From assembly GCA_022578965.1 (NCBI GenBank), contig MU400665.1, forward strand, positions 34,903 through 98,902: DNA of 64,000 bases. Direction: 5' to 3'. Positions 37,901 to 51,494 of the stretch are shown piece after piece (position 1 is the first letter of the stretch; the number at the start of each line of letters is the position of its first letter). The position numbers and the translations under genes are program-made. This stretch comes from Xylaria sp. FL1777 (taxonomy: Eukaryota; Ascomycota; Sordariomycetes; Xylariales; Xylariaceae). The notes under the pieces were generated by a model. That model was not told the DNA's origin. It made no database searches and saw only the letters and a program-made list of their open reading frames with translations.

Positions 37901-39178
37901 TTTTTTTGCTATTAATAAATTTTTAGCAATTAAAACAACTAATAATTATAATATAAACATTTTAATACAAGCTTTTTTAATAATATTTTTAAATTATTTA
38001 TTAAGTTATAAATATTTAGCTTTTATATATTATTTTTTTATAGTTTTTTTTAATAATAACTTTTTAAGTTTTTTTGTTATTAATAAATTTTTTTAGTATT
38101 TTTTTAAAGTTTGCTTTTTTTTAAAAAGTAAACTTATTAACAAAAAATTTAAAGGCTTTTTTTTTAAAGTATTTTTGTTTTTTTTTTGTTATAAGTTTTT
38201 TTAAAACTTGCTTAAAAATAAAATACTTAATAATTTGCTTGCTTTCTTTGCTTTAATTTTTTTTTAAATATAACAAAAGTTATATTTTTTAATATATTAA
38301 GCTTTTAATTAATTAATTGCTTAATTTCTTATATATAATAATAATAATTATTATATATAATTAAAAATTAATAAAATTTTTTATATTTTTTTTTAATAAT
38401 TATTTAATTTATTTAATAGCTTAAAAAGTTTTTTAAAAAGTTTATTAATAATTATATGTTTTTTTTTAGCATATAATAAAATATAAAATTAAAAGTTTTT
38501 ATATATATTATTTATTTTATTAATTAAACATTTAATAACACTAAAAATTTATTATTTAGTTAAACTATAAAAACTTTTATATTAATTTTTAAATAAAACG
38601 TAATTTTATAAAAATAATTATATAACTTTTAAAATGTTTTAATAATAGCAAGTTTTTTTAGCTTTATAATATTATATTTTTGTTTAAAGGTGTTTTATAG
38701 TTTAAACTTATATTTAGCTAGCTTAATAAGTTTATTAATTTTTTAATATAAAATAATACTTTAGTTAGTTTTAAAAATGTTAACTTTTAGCTAAATAAGC
38801 TTTTTTATATAATTAAAAGTAATAAAAATAAAAGCTATTATAATAGCAGTTTAAACTTTTTTTATAGCTTTTTTTTACGGTTTTTTAAAGCAAAACAGTT
38901 TATTTTTTTATAATAAAACCATTAATAGTTTTGCAATTATAGCATACTTTTAGATTTATATTTAATAATATACTATTACTTTTAAAAAAAACTATATTTT
39001 TATAATATTTTTGCAAGTTTTTTATTTAAAGATTGTTATTACTTTTGTTTTTATTAAGCTTTTACTATTAGTACTACATATATAACTAACTATTTTAATT
39101 ATTTGTTTTGCTTATTTGTTTTTAAGTATACTAGCTATAATTTTAGCTAACTTAAAATTAAATACTATAGCATTAAAA
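34911..39178. other. AT-rich degraded DNA, probably old transposons
   Basis: Composition shifts between A-rich and T-rich strands over 1-2 kb, as expected for former coding elements in alternating orientation. No element ends identified. Confidence 0.4.
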
Positions 39179-39188
39179 TTTTTAAAAG

Positions 39189-39623
39189 GGAATTAATATA
39201 GACATATAAAAAATTAATATAAACACATAGCTTTATAGATATATAATGGGCTTGTTTTTTAAATAACTTTGCAATTACTTATTGTACCGCAATGCAACCG
39301 GAATCATTGGAAAACTAATTGCAAAAGGAATCTAGAAACGCAAACGGTTTGTTTGTACAACTTACGGTTGCAGAAATATTTATGTTTTATGCTTATATAA
39401 AAGGTCACTTTTTGGTTTATTAGCATATTTTCTTCAACTATGAATATTTCTATAACTGTTAGTTATACAAACAAACCGTTTGCATTTCTAGAATTTCCTC
39501 GCAATTAGCTTTCAAAAAATATATTTCAGGTTGCAGTGCAACTAGTAGTTAAAAAGTTATTTGTTATATGTTTGTAAGCATTATATGTTTATATTAATTT
39601 TTTATATGTTTATATTAATTTCC
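39189..39623. mobile_element. 435-bp palindromic MITE, second copy (inverted)
   Basis: Reverse-complement relation to 28766-29199 over the asymmetric core (GAAAATATGCTAATAAACC on one strand) and the same duplicated terminal AATTAATATAAACATA motif. Flanks TTTTAAAAG and TTTTAAAAT suggest an 8-9 bp target duplication. Confidence 0.7.
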
Positions 39624-39631
39624 TTTTAAAA

Positions 39632-42600
39632 TACTTTAATATAAATTGCTTAATATTTAAAGCAACTTTATAAGTATTATATTTAATAATAAGTTTTTTA
39701 ATTATTATATTATTAAAAAAAAGCTTATATTTTATTAATAATATATTATATAAAACTTATAATAATACTTTTAAAAATTAAGCTATTAAATTTATTACTT
39801 TTTGCAAAAAAGTAATTATTTAAAAAAAGCTTATTAATATAAAAAAAGCAGTTATTATTTAATTAAAAATAAAAAGTAATATTTAATTATATTTTAAAAA
39901 TAAATTAATTATAAAAATTATTTTATATATTATAAACTTTTTAAAGAACTTATTATAGCTTTAAAAAAAATTAGCATTATATATAATAATTACGTTTATT
40001 TTTATAGCTAAATTAATTAATTAAACTTTTTTACTCTTTTTTTATATAAAAAACTAAGCGTTATAATATAAACTATAAGCTTTTTTAAGAACGTTATGCT
40101 TAAATTAAGTTTTTAAAACTTTTATAGTAATATTTTTTAAAAGCTTAAAAATTAAAATGTTATAAATTTGCTATGCTTTATAAAAAACTATTTTAATTTT
40201 ATTAAAAGAAAAAATCTTATTATATATTTTTTTTATTTTAAGAAAGTTTTATAAAAGTGCTATTTTTTTGCAATATTATATTTTAGTTAGCAATGCTGCT
40301 TTTTGCTAAGTAAAGTTAATTATATAAAGCTTTTTTAAAAAAATAGCTAATTATTTAGTAATTAATTAAATGCTTTTAAAAGTAATGCTAAAACATAAGT
40401 ATATATTTTAATAAATGCTATTTTGTTAAAATAACATAAACTTTTCTAAATAATAGCTTGTTTTTTTTAAAGCGTGCTTTTTTTACTTATAAAATTTAAA
40501 TAAAATAATATTATTAAATAGTATGTTATTTTTAACATAAATCTTTTTATTTTTTGTTTTATATATTATATTTAAAATTATTGTTTTATTTTTTATTAAT
40601 TTATTAGTTTTTAAAGCTTAAAAAGTTAATAATACTTAAATTAAAGTTATAATTAAGTTATTTATGCTTTTTATTTTATATATAAAATTTTTAGTTTTTG
40701 CAATTATTAATTTTTTAGTATTTTTTTGTTTTAATATTTTTTTTATTGCAACTAAAAATATTTTAAGCAATTAATTATTACTAAAAGTAGCATTAACCTT
40801 TTTGTTGTTTTATATTTCTAAGTTTTTAAAAAATTTAATATTTTATATAAAAAAAATTAAAAAAGCTACTAATGTTATATTATTATATAAGTTTTAATCT
40901 TTTTAAAAGTTTGCACTTATATATTTTTTTAAACTACGTTTTTTTAATTTTTTTTTTGTTTTTTTTTGTTAATTATTAAATGTTTTATTTAAAGTTTAAA
41001 ATTTATGTGCTTTATATAGCTCATTTGCTAAGCTAATAGTTTAACAAATATATATTAGTTTTTTAATTATTAATAATTTTAAGCTTTTAAATTTAGCTTT
41101 TTAATATAGTTTATTATTAGTATAATAATTTAGCTTGTTTTAAATATTATATTAGCTATTATATAAAAGCTTTAAAAATATAAACTTATTTAAAACTTTA
41201 TAATAAAGTTTATATTTAGCAACAAAAAATAAATAGCTTGTTTTTTATTAATTATATATATAAAAAAAAAGCAGCAATTTTTTATTTATTTAAATAATAG
41301 TTTTTAAGCATTTGATATATTTAATAAAATTATTAGTTTAGTTAAACTTTTTTTAAGTTATATTTATATTTTTAGTAATAAAGCTATTTTTATTAATAAA
41401 TAAATTTATAATAATATTAAACTATATTTTAAAGTTAATAATTTTAGTAATATTTTTTTTATAAATTTTATTTTTTATTTTTATAGTAAGCTTTAAGCAA
41501 AGCTATATATATTTTTTTAGCTTTGCAATGCTTAAAAATATAGCTAAAATACTTTATGTTTTTAGTAATAAAGCTAATATAAAACATAAATCTAAAAAGC
41601 TTAAATGTTTTTAATTAAAATAATTTATTAAGCTTAAGTTTTTTTTATTATAAAACTTATATTTTAATGTTTTTTTAAATAAATTTAAGCTATTATTACT
41701 AGCATAATGATTATATTTTTTATAAATTCTTATTTTAAAAAAGTTAAAAGTTTAATTAATGCTTTTTAAAAGTATTAATGCTAATTATATTAATTTTTTA
41801 AGCTTTCTTTTTTTTTTTAGCACTATTAATATATAATTATTATTTAGTTAAAATTTAACTAAAAGTATTACTTTTTTTAAAAGCAGCATAAATATAATAA
41901 TTAATAATTTTTACTTTTTTAAATTATTTTTAAATAATAAATATATAGTATTATATTAGCTTAAAATTTTAAAAAATATTTTATTAAACTTTAGTTTATT
42001 TTTTAATATTTAAAAATTTAAAGCAATATAAGCAAAAAACAATATTATTTAATTATTTTATTAGTTTTAATCGCAAAAAACTTTTATTATTTTATAGCGT
42101 TATTTTTTTAAAAAAGCAGTTATAAAGCTAAATTAAAACATATAAATATATATAATAAAACTATTATAGTTTATTTTTTTATTTATTTATACTATTAAAT
42201 ACTTTAATAAAAAGCTAGTTTTATAAATATTATTTAATAATTTATATTTATTAAATTAATTAGCTAATTATAATATTAGTTAAAAACTTTTTTATGCTTT
42301 TTTAATTATTAGCTATTAAAATTTTAAGTTGTTTTTTAAAAATTTACGTTTTTATAAAAAAAAGCATTTTTTATATTTATTTAAATTAAGATTTTTTATA
42401 ATAAAAGTTTTAGTTAAGCTTTATATTTTAATTTATTGCTTTTTTTTTTAAAAATAAGCTATAATATATTTAATTTAATTTATTAATTTAAACTTTTATT
42501 AAAGTTATTTAAAAGCAATAATATTATTTTTAGTATTAACTTAAAAACTTTTGCTGCTTTAAAATATAATTTAGCTTTTGTTTAAATAATTATTTAAATA

Positions 42601-45600
42601 AAAACATTAAAATATTTTAAAACTTTTAGTATAAAGTTCTTAAAAATAATATTTGTTTTTTTGTTTAAAAAATCTTTAGATTTTTAGCTTATATTTTTTT
42701 AAATTTTATGCTTTTTTTTATAAGTTTTACTTTTTAAATTTTTTAAACTTCTTAATAATTAAAACTTTTTAGTTTTAATAAAGTATTTTGCTTATAAAAA
42801 TTATTTTTTATTTATATATCTTTAATATTAAGTTAAATAAAAAACTTATTATTATTTAAATAAATCTTTTTAATTATTTAATTTATAAAAGGCTTTTTTT
42901 TCTATTTTTTAGGTTTTTTTTTATTTTTTGTTTAATAAAAAGCAGCTTTTTTAAATAAAAGCTTATAATAATTAGCTTAAAATATATTTATGCTAATTTT
43001 TTTGCTTAATATATAGCTTTATAAAACTTTAGTGCTATTTATATTATAAAAAATGCTTTATATAAAGTTTTAATTAATTGTAATAAAGCTATTATTTAGT
43101 TTATTATTTATTAAATTATTTTTTTTAATATTATAAGCTTTTGCTAGTTTTATTTTATAAAATATAAAACTTTAATTATTAAATTTTTTATTTAAAAATT
43201 AGTTTAGCTACTTATTATTTAATTAGTAAAGTTTTTTTTTTTTTAACTTTTTTGTTGGCTTTTTATTTTAGCATTTAAATTTTTATTATTTAAAACAAAG
43301 TTTTTTTTTTGCAATTAATAATAAGCTTTTTTTTAAAACAGCTTATTATTATTTAAAATAAAGTTATATATTTATTTTATTGCAGCATTAAGAATTCTTT
43401 TTTTATTTTTATTAATTTTTATAACTTTAAAAAAAACTTTTATATACTTAAAGCTTGCAAAATATTTTAGCTTTTTTAAATATTATTTAAAGTTTTACTA
43501 TATAATGTTTTCTTTTTTTAATTTATAAGTAAAGCTACAGTTATAAACATAATAATTATTTATGTTATATTTTTAATAAATAATTTCTTTTATTAAATAA
43601 AAATTGTTTAATTTTATTTACTATAAAAAATTAAACAATTATTTGCTTTATTTTTATTTTTTAAAGTTATATTTATTTTTTTACAAATATTTAAAAATTA
43701 TAACATTAATACTAAGTATTTGCTTTTTTAATAAATTTATATTAATTTTATAATATTATAATATTTATAGTTTTTAATTAATTAGCTAAATATATTAATT
43801 TTGCAGTTTTTTTAGTATTTTTTTTAGTTTTTTTTTTATAATTGCTATGTTTTTTTGTTTTAACTTTAGCTATTATATTTATTTAATAATATTATTTATA
43901 TTTTAATTATAAATAAAATATTAAGCTAATTTTATTTGCTGGTTTTTAATAATAATTATTTTAATAATTAATATAATTATATTAATAGTTAGCTTAATAA
44001 TATTTATAATAATATATAAAAGCTTATTAAAATTATAATTATATAAATAATTAACTTTTTTTTATGCTTTATGTATATTTTTTGTTTTTTTAAAGTAAAA
44101 ATTTAGCTTAAACTTTTTATTAATTTAATTGTTTAATATTTTATAAAAGTTTTTATAAAACATTTTCTTTAAATTATTATATAACTTTTTAAAAAACTTT
44201 AATACTTTATTAATAATATTTTAATTTAGCTTTTTAAGCAAACTTTAAATAAATTAAAAATTAAAGTAATAATTTTTTTAAGCTTTAATATTTTTAATAT
44301 ATATTTAATGCTAAAGAAAATAACTTTTAAAATTAGTAAAATATATAGCTTTTAAGCAAGCTTTAAAATTTTATAATATAACAATAATAAACTTATTTTG
44401 CTTAAAGTTTTAAAGCTTAAACTTTTGCTTAAGCAGTTTATAAGCTTTTATTTATAATAAACAATTTTTTAGTATTATTTTTATTATTTTTTTTATTTAA
44501 AAAGTATTGCAATAAATAAAAACTTATTTAATTTTATTAATGTTTTTAAAGCGCTTTATATAAAAAAAAGCATTTAAATTATTTAGCTATTTATTTACTT
44601 TTAATTTATTAAATAATAAAAGCTAATTTAATTTTAAGTTAAAAAGCATAAATAATAGCTTAATTTTAGTATTATATTTATTATTAAAATAGCTTAAACT
44701 AAATAAAGTTTCTTTAATATTTTTTAAAAACAATAAACTAATTATTTTTATTTTTTTTGTTTATAAGTAGTTTTAATATTTTTTAAATATTAATATAAAA
44801 AGATTTAATAATTTATTATAGCTAAATTATTTAATTAAGCTATAATTTTTAAACTTTTAAGCTATATAATAAATTAAAATAAAGTATATATAAAAGTAAC
44901 AAAAAAAATAAGCTATAAAAAATAATAAAAATAAACTAAATAAAAATATAAGTTTAAAAAAAAAAAAGTATAAAGTACTAAAGTTTTTTAGTTGTTTCAA
45001 GTGTTTAAGTTCTTTTATGCTATTTCTTTAAACTTTTTTTTTAAAAAACCTAACAATTTTTTTTGTTTACATTTATAAAAACTGCTAGCTTGTTTTTTAT
45101 AGCTTTTTAATTTTTTTTTTAAATGCCTTTATATTTTTGTTTTTTATATGCTTTTATTTTTTTGTATGCTTTATAACATTTAGTTTTTTTGTTTTTTAGT
45201 TTAGCTTGCTTTATTTTATGTAAGTTTTATTAAGCAAGCTTTATTTTTTTATAGCTTTTTATTTATAAAAGTAATATGCTTTTTTTTTTTAAAGCTTTTT
45301 TATTTAATAATAAGTACTATAAAAAAATAATAGCTATATTTTATGCAAAATCTTTAAGTAATAGCTAGCTTATACTTAAAAAACCTTGCTTTTTATTTTT
45401 TAATAAAAAATTATATTAGCTTAAAAAACAAAGTATATTTTTGATTATTAATAGCTTTATATATTAATACGTAAACTTAAACTTATTTAATATAAATAAG
45501 CCTTAAATTTGTTTATATTATAGCTATTTAAAAGTTTTAGCAACTTTTACTTTTTTTTAAGCCTGTTTTTTGTTTTTTTTCGTTTATATAAAAGTAATTA

Positions 45601-45954
45601 TGCTTTTTTTTTATAAAGCATTAGCTTTTTAGTAAAAATCTTTTTTTTATAGCTTATTAAAGGTTTTTAACAAACAGTTTTTTAGCTGCATTATTTTAAA
45701 AATTATATTAGTATTTTAACACTTAATTATTATTTTGCTAAAAAAAATAAAAACGCTTTATAAACTAAATTAAAAAAAACAGTTTAATATTTTTATACGT
45801 TTATTTTAAGCTTTATTAATTAAAAGCTACTAGCTTAAACGTTTATTATTAATTATAATTAAACTGTTTATACTAAGTAAGTTTTGCTTATTATTAGCTA
45901 AAGCAGCTAAATATAATATATTGCAATTTATATATAAAAATTATAACAATTAAT
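39632..45954. other. AT-rich degraded DNA, probably old transposons
   Basis: No frame. 45000-45850 keeps more GC-containing words (GCTTGCTTT, AAGCAAGC) and may be a less mutated element, but I found no copy of it in the window. Confidence 0.4.
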
Positions 45955-46066
45955 AAATATATAAATTAAACATATAAATTAGTAATAATAAATCGCTTGT
46001 TTATAAGTTTTATAATATTATTTGTTATAAATAAAAGATTAGCTTTACTAAAAATACTAATAAAAT
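45955..46066 (+). repeat. 110-bp repeat left of LINE copy C
   Basis: Second copy of 17062-17171 and the left half of the interrupted target of LINE copy C. Confidence 0.55.
46055..46066 (+). repeat. Left target-site duplication of LINE copy C
   Basis: TACTAATAAAAT, repeated at 51180-51191. Confidence 0.6.
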
Positions 46067-49000
46067 TATTATTATTAATAACTTATTATGCTATTTTATA
46101 GCGTAGTTTTTTTATTTATGTACTTATAAATAAAACTATACAAAAAGCTAAATAAAAACCTTATATAATAATATTTACGCTGCTACTTTAAAGTTTTTTT
46201 ACTTTATAATAACTAGTTTTTATTAATTAGCTTACTAAACAGAAAATAATAATTAAAAAGCAGAAAAACTTTTTTTAAAGCTTTTAAACTTTTTGTTTTT
46301 TTAGGAAGCATATAAAAGCTTTTTTTTTGGTTTTTAAGACTTTTAAAAGAGCATTTTCGCTTTTTTTGCTAGTTTTTTTCTTATTTCTTGCTTTTTTTAT
46401 TTTTTTTTTATTTTTTTTTATTTTAACTGCTTTATTATATATTATTATTTTATTAATAATAAGTAGCTACTTTATAATATTACTTATAGCTTTAAGCTTT
46501 TTTATAACTAGTTATATATTTTTGTTAGTTTATAATAGTTTAACTATAAAGCTTTTTTATAGTTGTTTTTTTTTGTTTTTTAATAAGTTATAATATAAAA
46601 CTACATATTAAAAGGTTTTTTTTTTTTAATATATTTGCAAAAAAGCATAAAAAAGCTTAAAACTTTCTTTTTATACAGAAATGCTTTTAGCTTTATTTTT
46701 TTAATATATATTTATATTATTATAGTTATTTTATGCTTTAATAATTTGCTATATTTTTTAAAGGCTTTATTTTTATTAAGCTTTTGTTTAGTTATTATTA
46801 AATAATTATTGCTTGTTTTAGTTTAGCTTTATTTGCTTATTTAATTTTTTTTTAATATAATTTTAGGTTTTTTTTTTTTTAATTACTTTTTTTGCTAAAA
46901 GTTTAAAGCTAACGTTAGATTTTTTTTAGCTATATTTTTACTATTGCTTATAAACTTGCTTTTTGTTTAATTTTTAGCTTTTTAAGTTTTTATGTTTTAA
47001 ATAACAGTTTTAATTTTTTTTATTATTTTTTAAATTAATTTTTGAGCTATTAAGCTTTTTATGTAATATTTGCAAGTTATTATTTTATTACTAAAATATA
47101 AATTAATAAAAAGAATTTTTATTTTAGTTTTTAAATGCTTTATTTTAATTGTTTTAAAAGCTTTAGTTATATGTTTAAAGCATTTGTTTTAAGTTATTAC
47201 TAATAAATTAGCAATGCTTTTTGCTTTATTTTTTTTAAAGTTTTTATATTAAGTTATTATATTATAAGCTAAAATGCTTTATATTATTATTATATATATT
47301 TGCTTTGCTTTTATTATATTGCTGCTTTATATAAAGTTTTATAGCTTAGTTTTTTTTTAAGCTTTACTAAGTGTTTTTTTTACTTTATATTTTTATTAAA
47401 TTATTCTTTTAAAAACTTTGCGTTATTTTTTAAGTATACTATTATATTAAAAAAGTATATTACTTATATAAGCGCTATTTTATTACTAAAAAAGTATATT
47501 AATTAGCTTTTTTATAGTATAAACTTTATTTTATGTTATTTTGCTTAGTTTTTATATATTTTTTATTTTATTTTTAAAGCTTTATAGTTTTGCTTTATAT
47601 TTAAATTTGCTATAATAAAGTTAATATTATTAATAAAGCTAACTATTATTAGTTTTTAGTGTATAGTAAAGTTATTATAAAGTATTAAAATATATAAAAA
47701 AAGAAAAAAAGTAAAAATAAAAATCTTTAAAAAACTTTAGCTTTTAATGCTATTAGTTCACATATTGCTTTATTAAAGCAAAAACATACTATATAATTTA
47801 ATATAAAAAAATTTATTTATATAACTATTTAAAAAAAAAAAGGTTTTTTGCTACAAAATATATATTATTTTTTTTTATTAATAGTATTAAAAGCTTTTAT
47901 AATGTTTAACTGCAATAAAAACGTTATGCTTTTTTTACTAATTGCTTTTTTTGCTATTTTTAATACTAGTTTAATAGTTATATTTATTAACTTGTTTTAT
48001 TTATTGCTTATTTAATTATTTAATAAAAGATTTTTTTGTTTAGCTATTTTTGTTATATAATAATATAGCTTTTTTTTAGTACTTTTTTTATTATGTAAAT
48101 AAACGTAATAAAGCGTTACTTTTTAGCTGTTTTGTTAGTTTTTTTTTGATTTTTTAAGTTTAAATATAACTATTATTTTTGCTTGCTTAAATTGCACTAA
48201 GTAATACTTTAGTAAAAAGCTAGCAATAAATAATATTGCTATTTCTTTTACTAAAGCAGGTTTATAAGCTTTAAAAAAGCTATTAAATAGCAAATTATTT
48301 TTTGGCGCTTTTTATAGCACTAATTTTTATATTAGTAATATTATGTTTTTTTTTTATATTAATGTTAATTATAAACTTTTAGTAGCTTTTACAAGTTAGG
48401 TTTTTTTTAAGTTTATTAAATAAGTTTATTAATAATATAAAAAAAAAAGCGTTTTGTTAGTAAAGCTATTTTCTTTTTAAAAATGTTAGTAAAAAGCAGC
48501 TTATTTTTTGTTTGTTTTAGCAGTAAAATTATAATAATTTTTAAAGCTAGCTTATAAGCAAACTTTGCTTATTTAGCTAAACTTTATAATAACTTAAAAT
48601 CTTTAGATATTTTTATAAATGCTTGTTTTTAGTTACGTTTTTACGCTTTTTTTGTTTTATTATTAAAAGCTTTTTTTTTTTTTTAAAAGCTTGCTACGTT
48701 ACTTTAGTTCTTTTGCTTTAATATCTGTAGTATACTTATTTTGCTTTTTTTATTATTTTAACTACTTTTAAAAATTATTAAAGTAATACTTAGTGTTTTT
48801 TTTTATAGTTTTTTTAAGCTTTATTTTATTTGCTATTTTTACTAGTTATTAAATTAAAAATTTAAAAGTATTATTTAGCTTACTAAATATATATAATATA
48901 TGCATTTTTATAATAATAGCTTTTGTTTTTGCAGCTATTTTATTTTTGTTTAACTTAAGCTAATTTTATTTTTTTGCTTTTTTTAAATACTTTTATAAAG

Positions 49001-51179
49001 CTACTTTTAAGTTAATTATAATTTTTAATGCTTTATAGTTTAAACTTAACTATTTTAAGTTCTTTTACTAAATAATAGCTAAATTACTAAATATTTATAT
49101 TAAGTTTATTATTAAGCTTTTTTGCTTATGTTTTATTTTAGTTGCTTTTTTTTTAAAAAATAGCTAATATAAAATTTTATTATGTAATAAACTTAAATAG
49201 TTTATTTGCTTTTTAGCTTTTTTTGCTTTTTAAGTTTTATAATAAGTAATAAAAGTTAAAATTACTTATAAATATATAGCGTTTTTTTAGCTTGCTTACT
49301 TTATATATTTTTTAAATTAAATTATGTTATATTGTTTTTTTTTAATTTAGCAAATATATTAATTATAAAGTTATTGCTAAATTATTATTGCTTATTATAA
49401 TTTTTGCTTAGTTTTTATTAGCGTTTTTTGCTAGCGTTTTTATTGCAATTTTTTTATTTATATATAATATAACTTTGCTTTTTAACTAAACAACTTAATA
49501 GCTATTATTACTAAAGCAATATATATTGCTATATTTATTAATTATTAGCTTTTAAATTATTATATAATTAAAGCTATTGTTTTATAACGTATATGTTATA
49601 TTACTTTTAAATTTTGCAATGTTTTAAAAAGCAATATTATATATTATTAAATTAACAAAAATAAGTTTTTGTTTATATTGCTAGTTTATTGTTTTTTTGC
49701 TAGTAATTTTTTTTTATTTAGCTATATAAATATTAATGCTGTTAATATTTTTAAACTATTTTTGTTTACTTTTTTATTTATTGCTAATGTTTTTTTAGCA
49801 CTTTAAAAGCTTTTAAGTTATAATATATATGCTGCTTTTGTTTTGTTTTTTTGTTTAACTTTTTTTTAGCAACCTTTATTTTATATTATATACGTTTCTT
49901 TATAGTTTATATATTTTTGCTTTATTTTTTGCGTTTTTATTAAGCAGCTTTTTTTTTTTTTAATGCTTTAAAGCTAAGTAATAGCTGCACTTTAAGTTTT
50001 TGCAGCAATATTTAGTTATATATTTATATTTATAGCAGTTAAAACATTGCATAACTTTAAGCTTTGCAGCAAAAGATTTATAATTAAATAGCTAAGCTTT
50101 TTATAAAAAGCTATTATTATATATTGATTTAACTATTATTATACTGCTTATATATAATAATATTACTGCAAATTTAGCTTTTGTGTTTTTAAGTAACATT
50201 TTTTTGCACTTTATAACTTTAAAATATTTGTTATATAATAATTATAATAAATCTTTGTTTAAATATATTGCTTTAATACATTTTATTAAAATGCTTTTTA
50301 TTATTAGCGCTATTTTTTTATGTTATACTTTTGATCTTTTTTTAAAAGCTTTTATAATTTATTTTTTTTTTTTTAGTTTTTTAAAGTACTGCTTTTTTAA
50401 AAGTAATTACTATATTTTTATTATATAGCTTTTTAGCAGCAATTATATTACTGCTTATAAACATTATATTTATTGCTTTAATAATATTAGCTAATATTTT
50501 ATTTTTAAGGTTATTAGCTTATTTTTTAACTTTAATTAGCACTTTTTTATTTTATTTAAATAATACTGCTTTATTATTGCAAGCTAGCTATAAAGCTGCT
50601 ATTTATGCTTAAAATTTTAGCATATTTACGTTTAATAAAGTTTATTAAAAAAGCTTTTAAATAATATTTTAACGCTTTTTTAGTTAGCTTTTATAGTAGC
50701 ATTTAAGTTATAACAAGTTATAAATATATTAAAATTGTTTTTGTTGTTAAGCTTTATATTTTGCTAGCTTTTTTAGGCTTTTTTTAATATGTATACTATT
50801 TGCGCTTTTTTTGCATTTTTTTAAAAAAAGATTCTTTTTGTTATTTTTTCTTTTATTAGTAGCTATAATACTAGTTCTATAATTTTATCAATTATTTTTT
50901 ATATACTAAAAAGTTCGTTAATTTTACGTTTTTTGTTAAAACGCTGTTACGTTATAGTTGCATTACTAATAAGTTTTAATAGCACGTTAATTATATGTTT
51001 AACAAATAAATTATTTAATACTATTTTTCCGTTTTTTATTATATTTGTACTTTATAAATAAAGTGCAACTTATTTAATAAATAAAAGTTTTTACGCTAAT
51101 TCTAGCAATCTTAATTATTTAATTATTAAGCTTAAACTTACAAACTTATAATTAAGTGTAAAGAATTCAAAAAAGGTCT
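46067..51179 (-). mobile_element. Full-length RIP-degraded LINE copy C, inserted at a MITE edge
   Basis: Collinear with copy A from the TAA tail to the 5' end (…AATTCAAAAAAGG). A 12-bp direct repeat TACTAATAAAAT flanks it (46055-46066 and 51180-51191). The left flank (45955-46066) and right flank (310-bp MITE) are contiguous at 17062-17482, which preserves an empty version of this site. No ORF survives. Confidence 0.65.
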
Positions 51180-51191
51180 TACTAATAAAAT
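51180..51191 (+). repeat. Right target-site duplication of LINE copy C
   Basis: TACTAATAAAAT. It overlaps the first bases of the MITE that follows, consistent with insertion at the MITE's edge. Confidence 0.6.
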
Positions 51192-51494
51192 AAAGTAATA
51201 TAATTGCAATAAATTTACTATAATACTTTAATTGCAAAAAAATAAGTTATAACTTATGTATTTAAGCAATTAAGCTATATATAAATTAAAAAATTAAACG
51301 ATTAATTAAAAAGCTATTTAATAATACAAATAAAGCAACTATAGCTATTTTTTATCTTGTTATATATGTTAATTAAATTTATACTTTAAAGTTTAGCGCA
51401 ATACTTATACTTTTATTCCTATTATATAACTTAGCTTAAATTTACTTTAGTTAGCTAGTTAGCTTATTTAACTACTTTACTTTACTTTAATATA
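51184..51494 (+). mobile_element. 310-bp MITE, copy 5
   Basis: Lies directly right of LINE copy C and left of the 1-kb inverted repeat arm. Same orientation as the other four copies. Confidence 0.6.
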
